7,045 nucleotides of DNA from Rhizobium sp. Q54 (lineage in GTDB: Bacteria; Pseudomonadota; Alphaproteobacteria; SMXS01), in assembly GCA_945872035.1 (NCBI GenBank), contig CAMBYA010000122.1:1-7045 (forward strand), in the 5' to 3' direction. The notes under the pieces were generated by a model. That model was given only the letters and a program-made list of their open reading frames with translations, ran no database searches and was not told the DNA's origin. This document shows, in pieces, positions 1 through 4,891 of the stretch (position 1 is its first letter; each line of letters begins with the position of its first letter). The translations under genes were made by a program, and so were the position numbers.

Positions 1-120
1 ACCTACAAAAGGCTCAGAGCCACCGGGAAGCCAGCAAAGCTTGCCCTCATCGCCGTCGCTCGAAAACTCATCGTCACCGCAAACGCCGTCATCAAAACAC
101 AGACACCGTTCCGCGCTTAA
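1..120 (+). CDS. IS110-family transposase, C-terminal tail (partial, cut by window start)
   Basis: An open frame runs from base 1 to a TAA at 118-120 and gives 39 residues, starting TYKRLRATGKPAKLALIAVA and ending in TPFRA. The pattern (K/R)RLxAxGKPxKxALxAVxRKLxVxxNAxx plus a short TPF/TPW tail is the characteristic C-terminus of IS110/IS116/IS902 transposases (the Transposase_20 region). These are DEDD/serine recombinases that move the element using a bridge or seek RNA. Only the tail is visible, so whether the gene is intact, and whether it belongs to the IS110 or IS1111 group, cannot be told. The stretch is less GC-rich than the genes that follow, as expected for a mobile element. Confidence in the family is good, although the fragment is short. 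Confidence 0.8.
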   Translation, partial: TYKRLRATGKPAKLALIAVARKLIVTANAVIKTQTPFRA

Positions 121-128
121 CACAGTTG
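1..128 (+). mobile_element. Right-hand end of an IS110-family insertion sequence (partial)
   Basis: The transposase tail ends at 120. The following bases, cacagttg (121-128), look like a short non-coding element end, after which a palindromic repeat-like sequence begins at 129. IS110-family elements usually lack terminal inverted repeats and make no clear target duplication, so the end at about 128 is inferred from the broken symmetry of the flanking palindrome and not read directly. The very short right flank would fit the IS110 group, whose bridge RNA lies 5' of the transposase gene, better than the IS1111 group, whose RNA lies 3'. Confidence 0.45.
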
Positions 129-148
129 CCCGCGTGCGCGGGGATGAC
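129..148. repeat. Interrupted REP-like palindrome next to the IS end
   Basis: CCCGCG (129-134), TG, CGCGGG (137-142) is a 6-bp stem with a two-base centre. To the right it continues as GATGAC (143-148). The matching left arm would need GTCATC before the stem, but acagttg is present instead. The sequence resembles the dispersed palindromes of the CCCCGCG...CGCGGGGATGAC type found in many GC-rich proteobacterial genomes. The asymmetry suggests that the left arm was displaced by the insertion sequence. Confidence 0.4.
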
Positions 149-181
149 GGGATTTTGGTAGTGAGCAAATCCCCACCACCC

Positions 182-209
182 TTGATCTTCCCGCGCCAGC
201 CCTTAGGGT
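182..209 (+). promoter_or_regulatory. Possible sigma-70 promoter for the RidA-family gene
   Basis: TTGATC (182-187) and TAGGGT (204-209) are separated by 16 bases and lie about 35 bases upstream of the start codon at 243. The -35 match is fair (TTGA) and the -10 match is poor (3 of 6). The site lies beyond the insertion-sequence end and the palindrome, so it would be the gene's own promoter and not one carried in by the element. Confidence 0.25.
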
Positions 210-242
210 AGCGCGCGAAAAAGCAATCAACGAGGCATCCCC

Positions 243-629
243 ATGAGCAAGGCAATCATCCCCGCCGGCACCGAGAAGGTGGTCGAGGCGTTCCATTTCG
301 TCCCCGGCCGCACCGCGGGCAATCTGCTGTTCATCTCGGGTCAGCTCGGCACGCACAACAGGGTGCTGGCCGACGGCCTCGAGGCGCAGATCGACGCGGC
401 GTTCGCCAACCTCGCCCGCATCCTGGCCGAGGTGGACCGCGACATGACCGCCATCGTCGAGATCGGCTCGTTCCACGTCGGCGACGTGTCGCAACATGTG
501 CAGGCCTTCGCCGCGGCCATGAAGAAGCACCTGCCCGGCAACCCGCCGGCCTGGACCGCCGTCGGCGTCACCGGCCTCGCCATGGCCGGCGCGCTGGTCG
601 AGGTGAAGGCGGTCGCCACGCTGGGCTGA
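243..629 (+). CDS. RidA/YjgF/YER057c/UK114-family protein lacking the catalytic arginine
   Basis: This 128-residue protein has the usual length of the family, whose members form trimers with active sites between subunits. Visible family marks are LLFISGQLG (28-36), the helix segment QIDAAFANLARILAE (49-63), and the C-terminal strand GALVEVKAVA (116-125), with Glu120 at the position of E. coli RidA Glu120. Classic RidA hydrolyses enamine/imine intermediates such as 2-aminoacrylate and uses an arginine in the motif PAR (Arg105 in E. coli). Here the motif reads PPAWT, and no arginine occurs after residue 66. The protein therefore more likely belongs to one of the Arg-less Rid subgroups of unknown activity, so the symbol ridA is not applied. 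The start ATG has a GAGG ribosome site (232-235) 7 bases upstream. The gene stands alone; the next gene starts 111 bp downstream. Confidence 0.85.
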   Translation: MSKAIIPAGTEKVVEAFHFVPGRTAGNLLFISGQLGTHNRVLADGLEAQIDAAFANLARILAEVDRDMTAIVEIGSFHVGDVSQHVQAFAAAMKKHLPGNPPAWTAVGVTGLAMAGALVEVKAVATLG

Positions 630-653
630 GAGACGGAAAATCTGCCGGGGCTC

Positions 654-683
654 TTGTCCAGGCCGCGGTAGTTGAGCGATACT
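654..683 (+). promoter_or_regulatory. Possible weak promoter for the secreted protein-lipoprotein pair
   Basis: TTGTCC (654-659) and GATACT (678-683) are separated by 18 bases. Each hexamer matches the sigma-70 consensus at 4 of 6 positions. A second, weaker option is TTGAGC (672-677) with TAAGCT (694-699). Either lies upstream of the preferred GTG start at 741 and downstream of the RidA-family stop at 629. No terminator hairpin is seen between the two genes, so read-through from upstream is also possible. Confidence 0.2.
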
Positions 684-740
684 GATCCCCGAATAAGCTT
701 CCGGGCAAGGAAGCCATCTATTGTGGCAAGGGGGAGTGCC

Positions 741-1829
741 GTGAATTTCATGTTTCGGCTGTGTGTCGTCGCTTTTCTTTTCACCGCATTCGCTGCCGCT
801 CCGGCGTTCGCCAGCCCCCCTGAGGTCGTGGCGGAAGGCGCTCGGTCGGTTCCGGGAGGACGGACGATCCAGGTCATCGTCGCTCAGGCCGAGATCCAGT
901 CGAACATCAACCGGTCGAGGATAGCGCAGGCCGCCGGCGGCGGCATGCTGATGGCTCTGATCGACGCGTCGGTGGAGCAGTCCCGGGCCAAGAAGGCCGA
1001 GGCCGCCATCACGCCGCTGCGTGAGGCGCTTGCCGGCTTCGACGCCGAGGCGCTGGCGAAGTCGACGACCACCGCCATCGTCGAGGCCGCGCCGTGGCTC
1101 GGACCCGTCGCCGTATCGTTCGGCAAGGATTCCTCGCTGTCCGGCAAGAGCACCTTCCTCGATGCTGCCGGCGCCGAGCAGGTTGCATTCTTCGAATACA
1201 CCTATGACCTCTCGGCCAACTTCGACGCGGTGCGGGTCAAGCTCCTGATCCAGTTCGCCAACCGGGCCCTGCCCGAGAGCAAGGGCAAGACGCCCAAGCC
1301 CGAAAGCCGGCTGAGCGACCGCAATCTGGCCTATTCGCAAACCATCGTGACCATGGTCGCGCTCGCCTCGCCTTCGGAGGAGATCGAGCAGAACGTCCCG
1401 CGCTGGTCGACGGACAACGCCGCCCCTGCCCGCGCAGCACTCACTGCCGCGTTTAAACAGGTGGCGCGGTTCGCGCCTCGCGCCCTGGCGCTGACCGAGG
1501 CAGACCTGAAGGCCATGAAGGGCAAGGACCGCAAGCGCATGGCGGTCGGCGAGTTCGGGGGCCGGCAGCAGCCCGACGCCGAGCCAGGCACCCTGATCTG
1601 GGGCGACGAGGGCTTCGCCTACATCCAGACGGCGGACGCGACCCCGGCGGAAGCGCCGCCAGCGGCAGCACCCGCAACGGAAGCAACGCCCGCTGAAGCA
1701 CCGCCTGCGGAAGCGCCGCCCGCTGAAGCACCGCCTGCTGAAACACCGCCCGCTGAAACACCGCCCGCTGAAACACCGCCTGCGGAAACCGCGCCCGAAC
1801 CGGCGCCCTCCGCGGCGCCGGCGCCGTAG
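741..1829 (+). CDS. Secreted protein of unknown function with Pro-rich repeat tail
   Basis: This is a 362-residue protein from a GTG start. I do not recognise a named family. The first 24 residues form a typical Sec signal peptide: a short basic start (Arg6), a hydrophobic core VVAFLFTAFAAA, and an AFA|S signal-peptidase I site after residue 24. The mature part has a segment QVIVAQAEIQSNINRSR near residues 39-55, a glycine/alanine stretch AAGGGMLMALIDAS, and then an alpha/beta-looking region. From about residue 304 the tail is ten copies of a five-residue EAPPA/ETPPA unit ending PAPSAAPAP, likely extended and perhaps spanning the periplasm or contacting the wall. The GTG at 741 is chosen because AGGGGG (729-734) sits 6 bases upstream and because it places the signal peptide at the N-terminus. 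ATG at 750 is a possible alternative. A TTG at 672 would add 23 residues and has no ribosome site. The lipoprotein gene follows 11 bp after the stop, suggesting an operon. Confidence 0.75.
   Translation: MNFMFRLCVVAFLFTAFAAAPAFASPPEVVAEGARSVPGGRTIQVIVAQAEIQSNINRSRIAQAAGGGMLMALIDASVEQSRAKKAEAAITPLREALAGFDAEALAKSTTTAIVEAAPWLGPVAVSFGKDSSLSGKSTFLDAAGAEQVAFFEYTYDLSANFDAVRVKLLIQFANRALPESKGKTPKPESRLSDRNLAYSQTIVTMVALASPSEEIEQNVPRWSTDNAAPARAALTAAFKQVARFAPRALALTEADLKAMKGKDRKRMAVGEFGGRQQPDAEPGTLIWGDEGFAYIQTADATPAEAPPAAAPATEATPAEAPPAEAPPAEAPPAETPPAETPPAETPPAETAPEPAPSAAPAP
1650..1799 (+). repeat. Ten-unit 15-bp tandem repeat encoding EAPPA/ETPPA pentapeptides
   Basis: The repeat lies inside the secreted-protein gene. 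Units begin at 1650, 1665, 1680, 1695, 1710, 1725, 1740, 1755, 1770 and 1785. Typical units are gaagcaccgcctgcg and gaaacaccgcccgct; the units at 1740 and 1755 are identical. The first two and the last units are degenerate, and the sharpest copies are in the middle. The 15-bp period keeps the reading frame, so copy-number change by slippage would lengthen or shorten the protein tail without a frameshift. The pattern EAPPA changes to ETPPA at 1740, which suggests recent local duplication. Confidence 0.9.
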
Positions 1830-1840
1830 AGCGGCGCGCC

Positions 1841-2431
1841 ATGTTGCGTCATGCATCGGGAGCATCGGCCAGGGCCGCGCTCGTCGTGCTTGTGGCGTGT
1901 CTGCTTGCGGCGTGCAGCCGGCAACCCATGGTCGCCAGCGAAACCCTGACGCCGGAAAGCCCGCCCAAGCGGCAGGTCGAGCCCGGCGCGCCGCCCTGCA
2001 CACTCAGGCTGGTCGAACTGGTCGACACGCGCACCTCGCCCGAGATGTTCGGCATCGTCGACGGGCGCGCCATCTATGCACCCAAGGACATTCCCGCCTG
2101 GCTGAAATCCATCGCCGAAGGCCTTCGACCGCGCGGCGTGACGCCAAGCTATGGCGCTGCGCCGGACGCCACCCCGGCGATGCTGGAAGGCAAGATCGCC
2201 CTGACCACCGCCTGGCTGTCGAACGTGCGCGGAAACATCACCTCGACCGCCGTTCTCAAGGTCCAGGCGCGCAATGCCGCGGGTGGCTCCATCGACAAGT
2301 CCTATCGGGGCAGCGTGGCCCGCATCCTTTGGTGGAGCAACCCCTCGGAGGCGCAGGAAGGCATCGACGACGCGGTCTCCCGCGCCCTGGACGCCGCCGC
2401 TACCGACCTCCGCCAGCTGTGCAAGGGCTGA
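1841..2431 (+). CDS. Uncharacterised lipoprotein
   Basis: This 196-residue protein has a clear lipobox, LLAAC, ending in Cys25 after a hydrophobic segment AALVVLVAC. It is predicted to be cleaved by signal peptidase II and lipid-anchored. Ser26 at position +2 favours export to the outer membrane by the Lol rule known from E. coli. A Pro-rich linker (about 38-52) precedes a compact domain, about 53-194, that begins with CTLRLVELVDTR and includes LEGKIALTTAWLSNVRGNIT. Two further cysteines, Cys53 and Cys194, bracket the domain and could form a disulfide. The fold may resemble YajG-like lipoproteins, but that is a weak impression. The ribosome site is poor (GAGCGG, 1829-1834), and the start lies only 11 bp after the stop of the secreted-protein gene, so translational coupling is likely. 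The two proteins probably act together in the cell envelope. Confidence 0.75.
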   Translation: MLRHASGASARAALVVLVACLLAACSRQPMVASETLTPESPPKRQVEPGAPPCTLRLVELVDTRTSPEMFGIVDGRAIYAPKDIPAWLKSIAEGLRPRGVTPSYGAAPDATPAMLEGKIALTTAWLSNVRGNITSTAVLKVQARNAAGGSIDKSYRGSVARILWWSNPSEAQEGIDDAVSRALDAAATDLRQLCKG

Positions 2432-2455
2432 ACGCCGTCTAATCGAGTTGGGCAT

Positions 2456-2481
2456 GGGACCATTCGGCGGGCGCGGGCGTT
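2456..2481 (+). promoter_or_regulatory. Possible EcfG-type general-stress promoter for the DUF2171 gene
   Basis: GGGAC (2456-2460) and CGTT (2478-2481) are separated by 17 bases. The known alphaproteobacterial EcfG (RpoE2/SigT) consensus is GGAAC-N16/17-CGTT, so the only mismatch is at the third base. Transcription would start at about 2488-2491, just before the ribosome site at 2503-2507. A small hairpin with GTGGG (2483-2487) and CCCAC (2493-2497) arms overlaps the expected start region. In a GC-rich genome such a match can also arise by chance. Confidence 0.35.
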
Positions 2482-2512
2482 AGTGGGGCGTACCCACTCA
2501 ACGGAGGCAGCC

Positions 2513-2779
2513 ATGTCCGATCTCAGCCGCGTTACACAGCATATGGAAATCATCGGCGCCGACGGCGTCCACATCGGCACCGTCGACAAGGTGGTGGGCG
2601 ACCGCATCCGGATGACCAGGGCCGACAGCGGCTCGCACGCCGACCACCACCACTACATCTCGGGCGCGCTGGTGGCCGAGGTCGAAGGCAACAAGGTCCG
2701 CCTGTCGGCCGCGGGCGACGCGGCCGTCCTCCTCGAAGAGGAAGAGGGCGGCGGCGCGCTGGCCGACAGGAATCCCTGA
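2513..2779 (+). CDS. Small DUF2171-family protein
   Basis: This 88-residue cytoplasmic protein opens MSDLSRVTQHMEIIGADGVH, followed by IGTVDKVVGDRIRMTRADSG, a histidine cluster DHHHYIS (44-50), and VEGNKVRLSAAGDA. This matches the pattern of DUF2171 proteins: short beta-rich, PRC-barrel-like proteins common in alphaproteobacteria, often with a (H)HHYI motif, whose function is unknown. The C-terminus is acidic (LLEEEE). The ATG at 2513 is preferred because GGAGG (2503-2507) lies 5 bases upstream; the in-frame GTG at 2483 would add ten residues and put the ribosome site inside the gene. An EcfG-like promoter lies just upstream, which would suit a stress-induced role, but this is inferred. It converges with the flavoprotein gene on the other strand. 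Confidence 0.75.
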   Translation: MSDLSRVTQHMEIIGADGVHIGTVDKVVGDRIRMTRADSGSHADHHHYISGALVAEVEGNKVRLSAAGDAAVLLEEEEGGGALADRNP

Positions 2780-2796
2780 CTGCTTCCAGCTATGGT

Positions 2797-2817
2797 CCCT
2801 CTCCCGGCGGGAGAGGG
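2797..2817. terminator. Perfect hairpin between converging genes, possible bidirectional terminator or REP-like repeat
   Basis: CCCTCTCCC (2797-2805) and GGGAGAGGG (2809-2817) form a perfect 9-bp stem around GGC. The element lies 17 bases after the DUF2171 stop and directly abuts the stop codon of the minus-strand flavoprotein gene (2819-2821). No T-tract follows on either strand, so it is not a standard intrinsic terminator. Palindromes of the CCCTCTCCC...GGGAGAGGG kind are widely dispersed in GC-rich proteobacterial genomes, so it may be a repeated element that protects transcript 3' ends. Confidence 0.5.
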
Positions 2818-2818
2818 C

Positions 2819-4054
2819 TCACACCGGCTGGATCAGCACCTTGTAGCTGTCGGCCGGCTCGTGGCCGAAGAAGGTCTTGCCGATGTTCTCGTAGTGCCGG
2901 TACGAGATCAGCGCGTGGTTGGCCGCCTGCTGCGCGTCGCGCAGCTGCCGCTCCAGCGGGCTGTCCATCCGGCACCCGGTCGTCGCCGCCGTGTTGTTGA
3001 TCATGCTGACCACCTCGCGGCAGGTTTGCGCCGCGTGGGCGCAGGCGAGCAGCGCCGGCCAGAAATATTCCCATTCCGGCACCAGCCGGCCGCCGTCCTT
3101 GGGCAGCGGGCCCAGATGGGCCTCCAGCTTGTCCTGGGTGTCCATGACGAAGGCGCGCACCGCCATCAGCTTGGCCTGCGCCTCGCCGACCCTGTACTGC
3201 ACCACGGCCTGGTCCTTCAGCGTGGTGGACAGGCCCCACGGCACCTTGCCCATGGCCAGCTGGATGAAATTGTCGATCGCGCCCCGGCACACGCCCAGCG
3301 CCACCGCCGCCTTGTTGTAGATGGCGTGGGTGGGATTGCGGTAGGTCGGGTTGGCGTAGAGCTCGCTGGGCGCCAGCGAGCGCGCCGGCAGCAAATGTTC
3401 GGGCGGCACGTACTGGTTGACCATGCGCACGTCGTGGCTGCCCGAGCCGCGCATGCCCGAGGTGTCCCAGGTGTCGACGATCTCGAATTCGCCCCTGGGG
3501 AACATGAACGACGCCTCGGCCGGCTTGCCGGTCGCCTCGTCGATCACCTGGGCGGCCATCAGATAGTTCCAGGTGGCGTTGGGCGAGCCGCTGGCGAAGC
3601 TCCCCTGATAGGTCACCCGCCAGCCGTCGCCGTCGCGCCGGCAGGTGCGGCCGGGATTGGGCCCGTTCGGCGGGCCGAGGCCCGAGCACACCAGCGCGTA
3701 CCAGTCGTTGAAGATCGTCTTCGCCAGCTCGGGCCCCATCTGGCGGATGACCAGGCCGTTGATCTCGGACGAGATCTGCACGCACCAGCCCACCGACCCG
3801 TCGATGGCCGAGCACGCCTCGATGATCTCGATCTGCTCGCGCGCCCTCAGGTCTTCGCCGCCCAGCTCGGGCGGCAGCACGTAGCGGTAGATGCCGATAT
3901 CGGCCATCAAATTCGACGCCCAGGCCGGCAGATGCCGAAGCCGCTGCGCCTCGTCGCCCGCCGCGGCCAGCTGGTCCTTGATGGACGCGATGCGCGCCAG
4001 CATGGGCGTTTTCTGGAGCGCCTTCTGGCGCGCGATGATTTCTTCGTTAACCAT
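2819..4054 (-). CDS. Acyl-CoA dehydrogenase-fold flavoprotein (probable class D flavin monooxygenase oxygenase component)
   Basis: This 411-residue protein has the length of the family and the three-part acyl-CoA dehydrogenase fold: an N-terminal helical domain (about 15-120, with YRYVLPPELGGEDL at 57-70), a beta domain (about 121-215, with SGSPNATWNYLMAA and DTWDTSGMRGSGSHDV at 194-209), and a C-terminal helical bundle (about 235-400). The segment SPLERQLRDAQQAANH (375-390) resembles the end of the HsaA/HpaH/DszC-like oxygenases (Acyl-CoA_dh_2 type), which use reduced flavin from a separate reductase to hydroxylate aromatic or sulfur compounds. The usual catalytic glutamate of true acyl-CoA dehydrogenases is not evident. 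No partner reductase lies in the window and the substrate cannot be named. An alternative reading is an atypical acyl-CoA dehydrogenase. The ATG at 4054 is preceded by GGGGAG, 10 bases upstream on the minus strand. Confidence 0.8.
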   Translation of the reverse strand: MVNEEIIARQKALQKTPMLARIASIKDQLAAAGDEAQRLRHLPAWASNLMADIGIYRYVLPPELGGEDLRAREQIEIIEACSAIDGSVGWCVQISSEINGLVIRQMGPELAKTIFNDWYALVCSGLGPPNGPNPGRTCRRDGDGWRVTYQGSFASGSPNATWNYLMAAQVIDEATGKPAEASFMFPRGEFEIVDTWDTSGMRGSGSHDVRMVNQYVPPEHLLPARSLAPSELYANPTYRNPTHAIYNKAAVALGVCRGAIDNFIQLAMGKVPWGLSTTLKDQAVVQYRVGEAQAKLMAVRAFVMDTQDKLEAHLGPLPKDGGRLVPEWEYFWPALLACAHAAQTCREVVSMINNTAATTGCRMDSPLERQLRDAQQAANHALISYRHYENIGKTFFGHEPADSYKVLIQPV

Positions 4055-4303
4055 TTGGTGGTATCTCCCCGGATGGATCGTCCGCCCCGTACAGGGCGCG
4101 GGGCGTCTCGCCCCACGAGCACGATGCCGCGGATTGCTGCACGGTATGGCCGAAGCGGTTGTTTCTCCCGCGGAAACGGACGGTCTCGACTCACTCCCCT
4201 TAAAGTCATGCTAGCTGGTAAGGGGGCCGAGGGGGAGCGGAAAAAGGCGGTCTTGATCAACGTCTACTATCACTTCCAGCGTAGCCGATAGGCGTACCCG
4301 AAG
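4055..4303. other. Intergenic region between divergent genes, with two inverted repeats
   Basis: No gene is supported here. GGGGCG (4100-4105) and CGCCCC (4109-4114) form a 6-bp stem about 46-60 bases upstream of the flavoprotein start and could be an operator or leader hairpin for that gene. CCCCTTA (4196-4202) and TAAGGGG (4219-4225) form a 7-bp inverted repeat around a 16-base centre that contains gctagc. The second repeat lies where the composition changes from GC-rich to about 50% GC. No convincing minus-strand promoter for the flavoprotein gene was found. Confidence 0.4.
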
Positions 4304-4325
4304 TATATTGTCGTCGTCGGGGGAG
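4304..4325 (+). promoter_or_regulatory. -10 element and ribosome site of the AlbA_2 operon
   Basis: TATATT (4304-4309) matches the -10 consensus at 5 of 6 positions. No good -35 hexamer lies 16-18 bases upstream, which could mean an activated or atypical promoter. A small imperfect palindrome, GTAGCC (4281-4286) facing GGCGTAC (4291-4297), occupies the -35/spacer region and could be an operator. Transcription from about 4316 would give a short leader. GGGAG (4321-4325) lies 8 bases before the GTG start at 4334 and supports that start. Confidence 0.45.
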
Positions 4326-4333
4326 ACCTTGTT

Positions 4334-4891
4334 GTGAACACAGACGAGTTCGAGATATTGCTGGAGGGTGCAGAGGAAACCGACGCCCTCGAATTCAAGA
4401 CGGCTATGGGTTGGCATAAGTCTTTGATTCGAGACATTCTTGCCATGGCTAATGTTCAAGACGGTGGACGGATCGTTATTGGTATCGCGGACACCACATA
4501 TGAGCGGATTGGTCTAACTGCCGAGCAGATTGCCACGTATGATCTTGAGGCAATGCAAGATCGCGTGGCCGCGTTTGCCGATCCACGAGTAGAGTTTCGA
4601 AGGGAAGTGGTTAGCGACCGCCAAGGCCTACGCTTCATTCTAATCGAGGTTCGCCCTTTCGAGACGGTCCCGGTCGTATGCCGCCGCGATGACGACGGTC
4701 TGAACGCAGGTGACATCTATTACCGTAGTCGAACCGGCCGTCCGGCGAGCGCGCGAGTAAAAAGCAGCGCGGATTTGCGCGACATCATTGAAGTAGCCAT
4801 TACCCGTAGTCGTAGGCGTCTCGCCCGCGTTGGCTTTGTCCCTAGACCGGATTCCGGGCCGGACTATGACAAAGAGCTCGGGGACCTGTGA
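4334..4891 (+). CDS. AlbA_2 (Schlafen-type) domain protein
   Basis: This 185-residue protein starts with GTG and is built mainly of one AlbA_2 domain (the PF04326 type, also the core of Schlafen proteins), about residues 14-135. Marks in order are EETDALEFK (14-22), the helix RDILAMANVQDGGRIVIGIAD (33-53) with the typical AN..(G)G....G.xD pattern, the segment YERIGL, and a later strand-rich part with RFILIEVRPF and IYYRSRTGRPASA. It lacks the C-terminal ATPase-like or winged-helix parts that many AlbA_2 transcription regulators carry, so it is a minimal form. A basic stretch RSRRRLARVGF follows, possibly for nucleic-acid binding. In Schlafen proteins this domain can be a tRNA/rRNA nuclease using three acidic residues. 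Glu15, Glu20 and Asp53 are spaced in a way that might correspond, which is inference. The next gene starts on the last base of this stop codon, so the two are co-translated. Base composition is unlike the flanks. Confidence 0.8.
   Translation: MNTDEFEILLEGAEETDALEFKTAMGWHKSLIRDILAMANVQDGGRIVIGIADTTYERIGLTAEQIATYDLEAMQDRVAAFADPRVEFRREVVSDRQGLRFILIEVRPFETVPVVCRRDDDGLNAGDIYYRSRTGRPASARVKSSADLRDIIEVAITRSRRRLARVGFVPRPDSGPDYDKELGDL

Noticed and set aside
672..740. Upstream TTG start that would lengthen the secreted protein by 23 residues
   Set aside because: It has no ribosome site and would bury the signal peptide inside the protein; GTG at 741 has AGGGGG upstream and a proper N-terminal signal.
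1650..1799. CRISPR-like array
   Set aside because: The units are contiguous 15-bp coding repeats with no spacers, inside an open reading frame.
117..2003. Long minus-strand open frame of 628 codons opposite the RidA-family, secreted-protein and lipoprotein genes
   Set aside because: It is an antisense shadow in GC-rich DNA, with a low-complexity Arg/Gly/Cys/Phe run produced by the 15-bp repeat and no recognisable domain; it spans three well-supported plus-strand genes.
1619..2455. Minus-strand frame with a GGASAGG-like repeat tail
   Set aside because: The repetitive tail is the reverse reading of the secreted-protein tandem repeat; the opposite strand encodes a lipoprotein with a clear lipobox.
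2790..3815. Second minus-strand frame of 341 codons overlapping the flavoprotein gene
   Set aside because: Its Arg/Gly/Ala-rich composition is that of a frame-shifted reading of the real gene; no ribosome site or domain.
2792..4291. Plus-strand open frame of 499 codons opposite the flavoprotein gene
   Set aside because: The translation is a His/Arg/Gly/Ala/Val-rich shadow without family features, while the minus strand encodes a full-length recognisable flavoprotein.
4211..4459. Minus-strand 82-codon frame overlapping the start of the AlbA_2 gene
   Set aside because: It runs across the AlbA_2 promoter and start, and shows no domain or good ribosome site.
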